This document shows positions 26,274-33,938 of a DNA stretch of 64,000 nucleotides, piece by piece. Position 1 is the stretch's first letter. Each line of letters starts with the position of its first letter. The notes under the pieces are model-generated. The model did no database searches, had not been told where the DNA came from, and worked only from the letters and a program-made list of their open reading frames with translations. A program made the translations under genes and the position numbers. Source of the DNA: Gryllotalpicola ginsengisoli DSM 22003 (GTDB taxonomy: Bacteria; Actinomycetota; Actinomycetes; Actinomycetales; Microbacteriaceae); contig NZ_AULK01000001.1 in assembly GCF_000419445.1 (NCBI RefSeq), positions 682,001 to 746,000 of the forward strand, in the 5' to 3' direction.

Positions 26274-28190
26274 CTAGACCGTCGCGGGTTGCGCCGCGGC
26301 CCGCGCGGTGCTCATGAACCGCGCGAAGAACGCGCTCAGACCGGCCGTGTCGGTGAGCGGCAGCACGTTCGCGACGTACTGGTCGGGGCGCACGACGACG
26401 ATCGCGCCGTCGCGCGAGATGCCGCGCCCGTCGAAGATGTCCTCGCCGGGTCGGGCGGAGTACACCTTCTCGTAGTCGACGACCTGGTACGGGCCGACCT
26501 TGGGCAGGAACGCGGCGGGCACCCGGTTCATCTCCACGGCGGTGTGGTCCTGCTGGTAGATCACCTTCACGTCGAACCACGCGTCGACGTCGGCGCCGGC
26601 GGGCGTGTAGGCCACGACGGGCGAGTCGGGCGAGGTGGTGATCCACTCGGCGAACTCGGCCGTGCGCGACGGCTCCCCCGCGGCCGGCGCGTCGGCGAAG
26701 ACGTAGATGCGCCAGCGCCCGTCGGCGCGGTGGTGGTGGCCGAGGTGCACGATGTTGGCGTCGCACACGCGCGTGACGCGGTGCGACTTGAAGCGCTTGC
26801 CGATGGGGAACCCGGCGGCGAGCGCCTGGTGCGCGGGCTCGCCCGTGATCAGCGACGGCTTGTACTGGGTCATGAACCCGGCGGGGAACTCGAAGGTCTT
26901 GACGTAGAACGCCTCGACGGCGTCGGGGTCGTCGAGCTCCTCGGGCTTGGCGGCCATCAGGGTCGACCACTGGCGGTCGAACTCGATCAGGTCGACGGCG
27001 ACCTCGTGCCGCTCGGCCGAGAAGGTGTCGAGCAGGGCCTCGGGCGCGCGCCCCTCCAGCACGTGGCCGAGCTTCCAGGCGAGGTTGAAGCCGTCCTGCA
27101 TCGACACGTTCATGCCCTGGCCGGCCTTGGCGCTGTGGGTGTGGCAGGCGTCGCCGAGGATGAACACGCGCGGGCTCCGGGTGCCGACCTCCGCCTCGGA
27201 CACGTCGTCGAAGCGATCCGTCACGCGGTGGCCCACCTCGTAGACGCTGCGCCAGGCCACGTGCTTCACCGTCAGCGTGTACGGATGCAGGATCTGGTTG
27301 GCGCGCGCCTCGACCACCTCCTGCGGGGTGTGGCGGATCGCGCCGTTGTCGTCGGGCGGCACCTCGCCGAGGTCGACGTACATGCGGAACAGGAAGTTGC
27401 CCTCGCGCGGGATGTGCAGGATGCTGCCGCCGTCGTGCGACTGGATCGCCGCCTTAGTGCGGATGTCGGGGAAGTCGGTGTCGGCGAGCACGTCCATGAC
27501 GCCCCAGGCGTGGAACGCCTGCGAGCCCTCGAGTCTCCGGCCGATGGCCTGGCGCACGCGGCTCTTGGCCCCGTCGGCCCCCACCACGTACTTGGCCCGC
27601 ACCACGCGCTCGCGGCCCTCGTCGGGGCCGGCGGTGCGCCGCAGGGTGACGGCGACGGGGTACTCCTCGCCCTCGGTGACCTCGAGCGAGAGGAACTCCC
27701 AGCCGTAGTCGGGCTTGGCGCGGGTGGGCGAGCTCGCCATCGACTCGAGGAAGTAGTCGAGCACGCGCGCCTGGTTGACGATGAGGTGCGGGAACTCACT
27801 GATGCCGGTCTCGTCGTCGAGCGTGCGCGCGGAGCGCACGATGTTCTCCGGGTGCTCCGGGTCCGGCCGCCAGAACACCATCTCGGTGATCCGGTACGCC
27901 TCCTCGATGATGCGGTTCGCGAAGCCGAAGGCCTGGAACGTCTCGACGCTGCGCGCCTGGATGCCGTCGGCCTGCCCGACCTCGAGGCGGCCCGGTCTGC
28001 GGTCGATGATGCGCATGTTCACGTCGGGGAACTGCGCGAGCTGCGCCGCCGTGATCACGCCGGCCGGGCCCGTGCCCACGATGAGCACGTCCATCTCGTC
28101 GGGCAGCTCGTCGGGACGGTTCAGGCCGATGCCGGCCGCCGGCTGCACGCGCGGGTCCCCGGAGACGTAGCCGTAGTGGTGGAACTGCAC
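26274..28190 (-). CDS. Single-component FAD monooxygenase, MobA/phenol-hydroxylase-like
   Basis: The 638-residue aromatic hydroxylase has the group A flavoprotein motifs: GTGPAGVITAAQLAQ (FAD ADP-binding), DGAKSRVRQAIG and RVFILGDACHTHSAKAGQGMNVSMQD (second FAD motif), then a C-terminal thioredoxin-like dimerisation domain. Its length and opening (MQFHHYGYVSGDPRV) resemble 3-hydroxybenzoate 4-monooxygenase. In this cluster the likely product is a catechol such as homoprotocatechuate, made with NAD(P)H and O2. The GTG at 28190 is used as start; it precedes the first conserved residues and follows GAGG. Confidence 0.82.
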   Translation of the reverse strand: MQFHHYGYVSGDPRVQPAAGIGLNRPDELPDEMDVLIVGTGPAGVITAAQLAQFPDVNMRIIDRRPGRLEVGQADGIQARSVETFQAFGFANRIIEEAYRITEMVFWRPDPEHPENIVRSARTLDDETGISEFPHLIVNQARVLDYFLESMASSPTRAKPDYGWEFLSLEVTEGEEYPVAVTLRRTAGPDEGRERVVRAKYVVGADGAKSRVRQAIGRRLEGSQAFHAWGVMDVLADTDFPDIRTKAAIQSHDGGSILHIPREGNFLFRMYVDLGEVPPDDNGAIRHTPQEVVEARANQILHPYTLTVKHVAWRSVYEVGHRVTDRFDDVSEAEVGTRSPRVFILGDACHTHSAKAGQGMNVSMQDGFNLAWKLGHVLEGRAPEALLDTFSAERHEVAVDLIEFDRQWSTLMAAKPEELDDPDAVEAFYVKTFEFPAGFMTQYKPSLITGEPAHQALAAGFPIGKRFKSHRVTRVCDANIVHLGHHHRADGRWRIYVFADAPAAGEPSRTAEFAEWITTSPDSPVVAYTPAGADVDAWFDVKVIYQQDHTAVEMNRVPAAFLPKVGPYQVVDYEKVYSARPGEDIFDGRGISRDGAIVVVRPDQYVANVLPLTDTAGLSAFFARFMSTARAAAQPATV

Positions 28191-28239
28191 GAGGCATCCC
28201 TCACTTCCTTGTGAGCGACTCGGACACCGACGTCGCTGT

Positions 28240-28254
28240 CGTTCGATTATCGAA
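28240..28254. promoter_or_regulatory. Palindromic operator upstream of the monooxygenase gene (IclR candidate)
   Basis: TTCGATTATCGAA (28242-28254) is a perfect 13-bp palindrome. Read on the minus strand it includes CGATAATCGAACG, identical to the site before the IclR gene. It sits about 50 nt upstream of the monooxygenase GTG in the divergent promoter region. Confidence 0.6.
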
Positions 28255-28259
28255 CAGGT

Positions 28260-28273
28260 CGTTCGTATATCGG
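28260..28273. promoter_or_regulatory. Second candidate operator: CCGATATACGAACG (minus strand)
   Basis: Read on the minus strand this site contains GATATACGA and TACGAACG. Both elements recur upstream of the FAH-RraA fusion gene at 31659-31683. A common regulator for both promoters, possibly the GntR protein of the cluster, is inferred. Confidence 0.45.
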
Positions 28274-28318
28274 TCGGAGCGATCATAGGCGGTGGCCGCC
28301 GCCACCACAACCGCCGAC

Positions 28319-28424
28319 GCCGTCCTCGCTATGCTGGCCCGGTCGGGCGGCCGCGCCGCCCGTGCTCGAAGGCCGTCCTCGCTATGCTGGCCCCGTCGGG
28401 CGGCCGCGCCGCCCGTGCTCGAAA
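28319..28424. repeat. Tandem duplication of a 53-bp promoter-like unit in the 28191-28506 gap
   Basis: Two copies of a 53-bp unit (28319-28371 and 28372-28424) differ at about three positions. Each contains TATGCT (a TANNNT-type -10 element, 28330 and 28383) followed by the hairpin GGGCGG-ccgcg-CCGCCC. The unit lies between the divergent monooxygenase and decarboxylase-like genes. The rest of this 316-nt gap holds the operators listed at 28240-28273 and, at 28424-28442, AAAGGAG followed by a GTG that opens a short overlapping frame. Confidence 0.8.
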
Positions 28425-28506
28425 AAGGAGCACGAAGCCGTGCCGGCCACGCGCGAGACACATACGGAACCGTCATCCGCTCCGTCCCGTCTCGAAAGGC
28501 CGCAGC

Positions 28507-30150
28507 ATGCCCACCGTCTCCCAGCACGTCGCCGTCGCCCTCGCCCGTCACATCGACCACGTCTTCGGGGTGATGGGCAACGGCAACGCGTGGTTCCTCG
28601 ACTCCCTGCACCGTGACACGGATTCCTCGTACACGCCCATGCGCCACGAGGCGGGCGCCGTCGTCGCGGCCGACGCCCACTTCCGCGTCTCCGGCCGCCT
28701 CGCGGCCGCCACCACGACCTACGGCGCGGGATTCACGAACACGCTGACCGCGCTGGCCGAGGCCGCGCAGGCCCACGTCCCCCTCGTGCTCGTCGTCGGC
28801 GACGAGCCCACCTCGGGTCCCCGCCCCTGGGACGTCGACCAGATCGCCCTCGCCTCCGCCGTCGGGGTGCGCACCTACACGGTCGGCCGGCTCGACGCGG
28901 CGGCGACCACGGTCATCGCGATCGAGCACGCCCTGACCTACAAGGTGCCGGTGGTGCTCGCGATCCCCTACGACGTGCCGACCCTAGAGGCGGGCCCCGT
29001 GCCGGTCACCGACGAGCCCCGGCTGCCGGCGCCGCTCGCCCCCACCGGCTACGCCGCCGCCGCGCTCGAGCGCGTGGCCGGTCTGCTCGCCGACGCGGAG
29101 CGCCCGCTCCTGCTGGCCGGCCGCGGCGCCTGGCTCGCCGGAGCCTCCGAAGCGCTCGGCGCCCTCGCCGACGCGACCGGCGCCGTGACGGCCTCGACCG
29201 CGCTCGGCCGCGGCGTCTTCCCCGACACCGCCCACGACCTCGGCGTCGCGGGCGGCTTCGGCGCACCCGGGGCGATGGAGCTCGTGCGCGAGGCCGACGT
29301 GGCGGTGGTGTTCGGCGCCTCCCTCAATCAGTTCACGATGCGCTTCGGCGAGCTGTTCTCCCCCGCCACGCGGGTCGTCCAGGTCGACACGGCGCCGACG
29401 GCGAGCCATCCGCGCGTCGGCGACTATGTGCGCGGCGACGTGCGCCTCGTCGCCGAGGCGCTCGCCTCCGCGCTGGCCGGCCGCCCCTCCTCCGGCTGGC
29501 GCGACCGGGTCGACGTCGCGGCGCTGCGCCGCTACGAGCAGGGCGAGGGCGTCGCCCCCGACGGCCGGCTCGACCCGCGCACGGTCGCGGCGCGGATCGG
29601 CGAACTGCTGCCACAGGACCGCGTCGTGGTCAGCGACGGCGGCCACTTCATCGCCTGGGCCAACATGTACTGGCCGGTCGCCGCGCCGAACCGGATGGTC
29701 ATGGTCGGCACCGCCTACCAGTCCATCGGGCTGGGCTTACCGAGCGTCGCGGGCGCGGCCGTGGCCGACCCCGAGGCGACGATCGTGCTCACCACGGGCG
29801 ACGGCGGCGGGCTGATGGCCCTGGCCGACCTCGAGTCGGCGGTGCGCACGGCCGGATCGCGCGGCGTCTGCGTGGTCTGGAACGACGGCGCCTACGGAGC
29901 CGAGGTGAACCTCTACGGCCTCAAGGGCGTGGTCGAGGAGCCGATGCTCATCCCCGACGTCGACTTCGCCGCCCTCGGCCGGGCCGTGGGGGCGGAGGGC
30001 GTCGTCGTGCGCGAGTTGGCCGACCTCGACCGCCTGGCCGCCTGGACAGCGACACCCGCAGCCGAGCGCGAGTTCCTCGTGCTCGATCTGCGGGTGTCGC
30101 CTCGCGTCATCGCGCCGTACCAGCACGAGGTCATCCGCGTGAACTCGTGA
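28507..30150 (+). CDS. ThDP-dependent decarboxylase-like enzyme (benzoylformate/acetolactate synthase family)
   Basis: The 547-residue protein has the three-domain ThDP fold. The N-terminal catalytic Glu is in MRHEAGAVVAADA (about residue 50), the central domain follows PLLLAGRGAWLAGA, and the C-terminal ThDP motif runs from GDGGGLMALADLES to WNDGAYGAE. The residues point to a 2-oxo acid decarboxylase or carboligase; the substrate is not evident. Beside an aromatic catabolic island, decarboxylation of an aryl-pyruvate or aryl-glyoxylate is a reasonable inference. The ATG at 28507 follows GAAAGG and is preferred to earlier ATGs in the repeat. Confidence 0.8.
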   Translation: MPTVSQHVAVALARHIDHVFGVMGNGNAWFLDSLHRDTDSSYTPMRHEAGAVVAADAHFRVSGRLAAATTTYGAGFTNTLTALAEAAQAHVPLVLVVGDEPTSGPRPWDVDQIALASAVGVRTYTVGRLDAAATTVIAIEHALTYKVPVVLAIPYDVPTLEAGPVPVTDEPRLPAPLAPTGYAAAALERVAGLLADAERPLLLAGRGAWLAGASEALGALADATGAVTASTALGRGVFPDTAHDLGVAGGFGAPGAMELVREADVAVVFGASLNQFTMRFGELFSPATRVVQVDTAPTASHPRVGDYVRGDVRLVAEALASALAGRPSSGWRDRVDVAALRRYEQGEGVAPDGRLDPRTVAARIGELLPQDRVVVSDGGHFIAWANMYWPVAAPNRMVMVGTAYQSIGLGLPSVAGAAVADPEATIVLTTGDGGGLMALADLESAVRTAGSRGVCVVWNDGAYGAEVNLYGLKGVVEEPMLIPDVDFAALGRAVGAEGVVVRELADLDRLAAWTATPAAEREFLVLDLRVSPRVIAPYQHEVIRVNS

Positions 30151-30163
30151 CGGCGCTGGGGCG

Positions 30164-31540
30164 CTACTTCTGCTGCCAGATGTAGATGCCGCGCTCCTGC
30201 TCCTCCTCCGCCTCCGGGCGGAGGTTGATGCCGCGCCGATCGCGCAGCAGCAGCGTCGCCACGAGGCCGACCGCGGTGAGCAGCACCAGGTACCACGTGA
30301 TCGACGACGAGGTGTGGGTGTGCTGCAGCAGCGCCTGCGCGATGGTCGGCGCGAACGCGCCGCCGAGCACCGCCCCGATCGCGTAGGAGATCGAGATGCC
30401 CGAGAAGCGCACGGATGCCGGGAACATCTCGGTGTACCAGGCCGCTTGCGGCCCGTAGGTGAAGCCGAGGCCGATGGAGAGGAAGATCAGGGCTCCCGCG
30501 AGGGCTCCGAGGGTCGCGAGGTTCACCAGGGGGAACAGCGCGATCACGCCGGCGCCCTGCACGATCCATCCGATGATGTAGGTGGTGCGGCGCCCGATCT
30601 TGTCGGTCAGCCAGCCCGCGAACCAGGCCGACACCAGCCACATGACGGCGCTCAGCGCGACGATCCAGAGCACCGGCCCGCGCTCGAGGCCCACGGAGCC
30701 GTCGGGGTCGGTGGCGTAGTTCTGGATGAAGCCGCCGGTGGTCATGTAGCCGACCCCGTTGTCGCCGGCGAAGACGAGCGCGGCGAGGATGACGAGCGGG
30801 GTGAACCGGGCGAACACGCGCACGATCGGGATCCGGGTCTGCTCCTTGCGCGCGGCGATCTCGCGGAACACCGGGCTCTCCTCGACGCGGCGCCGCACCC
30901 AGTAGCCGACGATGATCAGCAGGAAGCTGAGCAGGAACGGGATGCGCCAGCCCCAGCCGTAGAACGCGTCGCCCGGGAACAGCGCCGACATCACGGCGAG
31001 CACGCCGCTGGAGAGCAGCAGGCCGATGGGCACGCCGATCTGCGGCATCGCGCCGAAGAAACCGCGCCGGTCGCGCGGCGCGTGCTCGACGGCCATCAGC
31101 ACCGCGCCGCCCCACTCGCCGCCGGCGGAGATGCCCTGCAGCACGCGCAGCAGGATCAGGATCACGGGAGCCACCGGCCCGATGGCCGAATAGGTGGGCA
31201 CCAGGCCGATCAGGGTCGTGCAGGCGCCCATCAGCACGAGCGTCATGATCAGCATAGGGCGGCGCCCGATCTTGTCGCCGAAGTGGCCGGCGAGGAAGGC
31301 GCCCAGGGGTCGGAACAGGAAGCTGATGCCGACGGTCGCGAACGAGAGGATCGTCGCGACGGCCGGGCCGGCGGGTTCGAAGAAGAGCTTGCCGAAGACG
31401 AGGCCCGCGGCGGAGGCGTAGACGAAGTAGTCGTACCACTCGACCGTCGTGCCGATCACGGTGGCGATGGCCACGCGCCGGCGGTCGGTGCTCAGTGAGA
31501 TGGTCCCCGTGGGGGTCAGGGGATCGCGGGTGGCTGACAT
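30164..31540 (-). CDS. MFS transporter of the metabolite:H+ symporter (MHS) type
   Basis: The 458-residue permease has 12 predicted helices and MHS markers: VIGTTVEWYDYFVYASAAGLVFGKLFF at the start, the loop 2-3 motif GHFGDKIGRRPML, RVLQGISAGGEWGGAVLMAVEHAP, and AGWLTDKIGRRTTYI in the second half. MHS proteins carry aromatic or dicarboxylic acids, e.g. shikimate, 4-methyl-o-phthalate or proline betaine. Here it probably imports the island's aromatic acid. AGGAG lies 7 nt before the ATG. It is convergent with the ThDP enzyme gene and divergent from the FAH-RraA gene. Confidence 0.87.
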   Translation of the reverse strand: MSATRDPLTPTGTISLSTDRRRVAIATVIGTTVEWYDYFVYASAAGLVFGKLFFEPAGPAVATILSFATVGISFLFRPLGAFLAGHFGDKIGRRPMLIMTLVLMGACTTLIGLVPTYSAIGPVAPVILILLRVLQGISAGGEWGGAVLMAVEHAPRDRRGFFGAMPQIGVPIGLLLSSGVLAVMSALFPGDAFYGWGWRIPFLLSFLLIIVGYWVRRRVEESPVFREIAARKEQTRIPIVRVFARFTPLVILAALVFAGDNGVGYMTTGGFIQNYATDPDGSVGLERGPVLWIVALSAVMWLVSAWFAGWLTDKIGRRTTYIIGWIVQGAGVIALFPLVNLATLGALAGALIFLSIGLGFTYGPQAAWYTEMFPASVRFSGISISYAIGAVLGGAFAPTIAQALLQHTHTSSSITWYLVLLTAVGLVATLLLRDRRGINLRPEAEEEQERGIYIWQQK

Positions 31541-31606
31541 CAATACTCCTTTGTCGAGATGTCGCGTAGGGCGGTGGCGATCGGGGGTAGCCAATGCCTG
31601 CAGAAA

Positions 31607-31621
31607 AGGTAGCGGTTACCT
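31607..31621. promoter_or_regulatory. Inverted repeat AGGTA-N5-TACCT in the transporter/FAH-RraA promoter region
   Basis: The perfect 5-bp arms with a 5-nt spacer resemble GntR/FadR-type operators in size and composition. The site lies about 67 nt upstream of the MHS transporter start and 78 nt upstream of the FAH-RraA start. The nearby GntR-family gene is the obvious candidate binder. Confidence 0.4.
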
Positions 31622-31658
31622 GAGGGCGGCGATGAACGCTTGCCGGAGGAAACGGGAA

Positions 31659-31683
31659 GATATACGATTTCGGATACGAACGG
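31659..31683. promoter_or_regulatory. Direct-repeat motif upstream of the FAH-RraA gene
   Basis: GATATACGA and GGATACGAACGG form two ATACGA repeats 12 bp apart, 16 nt before the start codon. The same elements occur in the monooxygenase promoter (28260-28273). The position would block or assist transcription of the hpa operon. Confidence 0.4.
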
Positions 31684-31698
31684 AAGGGCAACGTCGCC

Positions 31699-33210
31699 AT
31701 GACCATCGAGACCGCAGCCGATGCGCGATTCTCCGCACTCCCCCTGCCTCCCGGCAAGATCATCGCGGTGCACCTCAGCTACGCGTCACGGGCCGCTCAG
31801 CGCGGCCGGCGCCCGCAGCATCCGTCCTACTTCCTGAAGCCCGCGAGCTCGCTCGCGGCGAGCGGTTCCGTCGTCGAGCGACCGGCCGGCACCGAGTTGC
31901 TGGCGTTCGAGGGCGAGGTCGCGCTCATCGTCGGCACGGCGGCGCGGTACGTGCCCCTCGAGGAGGCCTGGGGGCACATCGGATGGCTCACCGCGGCGAA
32001 CGACCTCGGGCTGTACGACCTGCGCAGCAACGACAAGGGCTCCAACCTGCGCAACAAGGGCCGCGACGGCTACACCCCCATCGGCCCGGGCCTGATCGAC
32101 GCCCGGCAGGTCTCCCCCGACGGCGTGCGGGTGCGCACCTGGCTGCGCGGCGAGCTCGTGCAGGAGGACACCTCCGCCGGGCTCCTGTTCCCCTTCGCGC
32201 AGATCGTCGCCGACCTCTCCCAGCACCTCACCCTCGAGCCCGGCGACATCATCCTCACGGGGACGCCGGCCGGGTCATCCGTCGCCGTGCCCGGTGACGT
32301 GATCGAGGTCGAGGTGGACGCACCGGATGCCCCGGGCGCCCCCTCCTCGGGCCGGCTCGTGACCACCGTGGTGGAGGGCCGCGGCGACTTCGACCCCGCC
32401 CTCGGCTCGCTGCCGCAGGTCGACGACCTGCAGCGGGAGGAGGCCTGGGGGTCGCGCGAGGCGGCCGGGCTGCCCGCCCCGGCCCCGGCGCTCTCGGCCG
32501 CCCTGCGGGAGAAGCTGCGGGCGGCGCCCGTGGCCGGGCTCTCGCAGCAGCTGCGCAAGAGGGGGCTCGACGCGGTGTCCATCGACGGCGTGCGCCCGCT
32601 GCGGCCGGGGGTCAAGCTCGTCGGCACGGCCGCCACCCTGCGCTTCGTGCCGTTCCGGGAGGACCTCTTCGCCGCCCGCGGCGGCGGCTACAACGCGCAG
32701 AAGCGCGCCTTCGACGCCGTGGGGGAGGGCGAGGTGCTCGTCATCGAGGCCCGCGGCGAGCGCGGCTCGGGAACCCTGGGCGACATCCTCGCCCTGCGCG
32801 CCAAGGCGCGCGGTGCGGCCGGGATCGTCACCGACGGCGGCGTGCGCGACTCCGCCGTCGTGGCCGGCATCGACCTGCCCGTGTTCGGCGCCGGGCCGCA
32901 CCCGGCGGTGCTCGGCCGCCGCCACGTGCCGTGGGACGTGAACGTGACGGTCGCCTGCGGCGGCGCGACGGTTCAGCCCGGCGACATCATCGTCGGCGAC
33001 GACGACGGCGTCATCGTCATCCCGCCCGCCCTGGCCGAGGAGGTCGCCGACGCAGCACTCGCGCAGGAGGAGGAGGACGCCTGGATCGCCGAGCAGGTCG
33101 AGGCGGGTCACCCGGTCGACGGACTGTTTCCGATGAACGCCGAATGGCGCGCCCGCTACGAGGCCGCCCGGGCCGGCGGGAACGACTCCGCCGGCGGGCA
33201 GGGGGCGTGA
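31699..33210 (+). CDS. FAH-RraA fusion: HpaG-type isomerase/hydrolase domain joined to RraA-like aldolase/decarboxylase domain
   Basis: Residues 1-235 are a fumarylacetoacetate-hydrolase-type domain with metal ligands in FEGEV (Glu71, Glu73) and NDLGLYD (Asp102) and the family's LTGTPAGS. Residues 265-470 are an RraA/HMG-aldolase-like domain with GDILALRAKARGAAGIVTDG and DGGVRD (Arg383, Asp384 as expected active-site residues). Normal HpaG is two FAH-type domains acting as OPET decarboxylase and HHDD isomerase. I infer that the RraA part supplies one of these steps. The gene is first in the run to the GntR gene, which it overlaps by 1 nt. Confidence 0.82.
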   Translation: MTIETAADARFSALPLPPGKIIAVHLSYASRAAQRGRRPQHPSYFLKPASSLAASGSVVERPAGTELLAFEGEVALIVGTAARYVPLEEAWGHIGWLTAANDLGLYDLRSNDKGSNLRNKGRDGYTPIGPGLIDARQVSPDGVRVRTWLRGELVQEDTSAGLLFPFAQIVADLSQHLTLEPGDIILTGTPAGSSVAVPGDVIEVEVDAPDAPGAPSSGRLVTTVVEGRGDFDPALGSLPQVDDLQREEAWGSREAAGLPAPAPALSAALREKLRAAPVAGLSQQLRKRGLDAVSIDGVRPLRPGVKLVGTAATLRFVPFREDLFAARGGGYNAQKRAFDAVGEGEVLVIEARGERGSGTLGDILALRAKARGAAGIVTDGGVRDSAVVAGIDLPVFGAGPHPAVLGRRHVPWDVNVTVACGGATVQPGDIIVGDDDGVIVIPPALAEEVADAALAQEEEDAWIAEQVEAGHPVDGLFPMNAEWRARYEAARAGGNDSAGGQGA

Positions 33211-33863
33211 TGCCGGCCCTCACGGAGAGCAAGTCGCAGCGGGCCTATGAGTGGATCCGCGACCAGATCTCCGCGCGCGAGTTCGGGCCGGGCTACCGGC
33301 TCGTGCTCGGCTCCATCGCCCGCGACCTCGACATGAGCGTCGTGCCGGTGCGCGAGGCGATCCGCCGGCTGGAGGCCGAGGGGCTCGTCACCTTCGAGCG
33401 CAACGTCGGCGCCCGGGTGACGCTCGTCGACGAGAACGAATACGTGTTCGCGATGCAGACCCTCGGTGTCATCGAGGGGATCGCCACCGCGCTGGCCGCC
33501 CCGCACCTGACCGAGAGCGACCTCGACCGCGCCGACAAGGTCAACCGCCGCCTGCGCGGACTGCTCGACGACTTCGACGCCCACCGCTTCACCCGGCTCA
33601 ACCAGCAGTTCCACGCGGTGCTGTTCGAGCGGTGCACCAACCCGCACCTCCTCGACCTCGTGCACCGCGGCTGGACCAGGTTGTCCGGGCTGCGCGACTC
33701 GACCTTCGCCTTCGTGCCGGGCCGCGCCCACGACTCGGTGCGGGAGCACCGGGAGATCCTCGAGCTCATCCGGGACGGCGCGGATCCGCTCGAGATCGAG
33801 CTCGCCGCCCGCCAGCACCGCTGGCGCACCATGAACACCTATCTCGCGTCCCGCCAGCGCTGA
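33210..33863 (+). CDS. GntR-family regulator (FadR/VanR-like)
   Basis: The 217-residue protein has an N-terminal winged helix (QRAYEWIRDQISAREFGPGYRLVLGSIARDLDMSVVPVREAIRRLEAEGLVTFERNVGARV) and an all-helical FCD-type ligand domain (LDRADKVNRRLRGLLDDFDAHRFTRLNQQFHAVLFERCTN...REHREILELI), whose His and Asp residues usually hold a metal and an acid ligand. The ATG shares one base with the preceding stop. As the only regulator inside the hpa gene run it probably controls it. Confidence 0.86.
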   Translation: MPALTESKSQRAYEWIRDQISAREFGPGYRLVLGSIARDLDMSVVPVREAIRRLEAEGLVTFERNVGARVTLVDENEYVFAMQTLGVIEGIATALAAPHLTESDLDRADKVNRRLRGLLDDFDAHRFTRLNQQFHAVLFERCTNPHLLDLVHRGWTRLSGLRDSTFAFVPGRAHDSVREHREILELIRDGADPLEIELAARQHRWRTMNTYLASRQR

Positions 33864-33938
33864 CCGCAGCGGCCAGCCGACAGAGACATCCCACCCGCGC
33901 CGACCACCCCGGTCAGCAAGAAGAAATCGAGGGAGACC

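Noticed and set aside
28440-28616. Short frame starting at GTG 28440 behind a good Shine-Dalgarno
   Set aside because: The product is Arg/Pro-rich and overlaps the ThDP enzyme in another frame; such frames are a by-product of GC-rich coding DNA. It is mentioned only as a possible leader.
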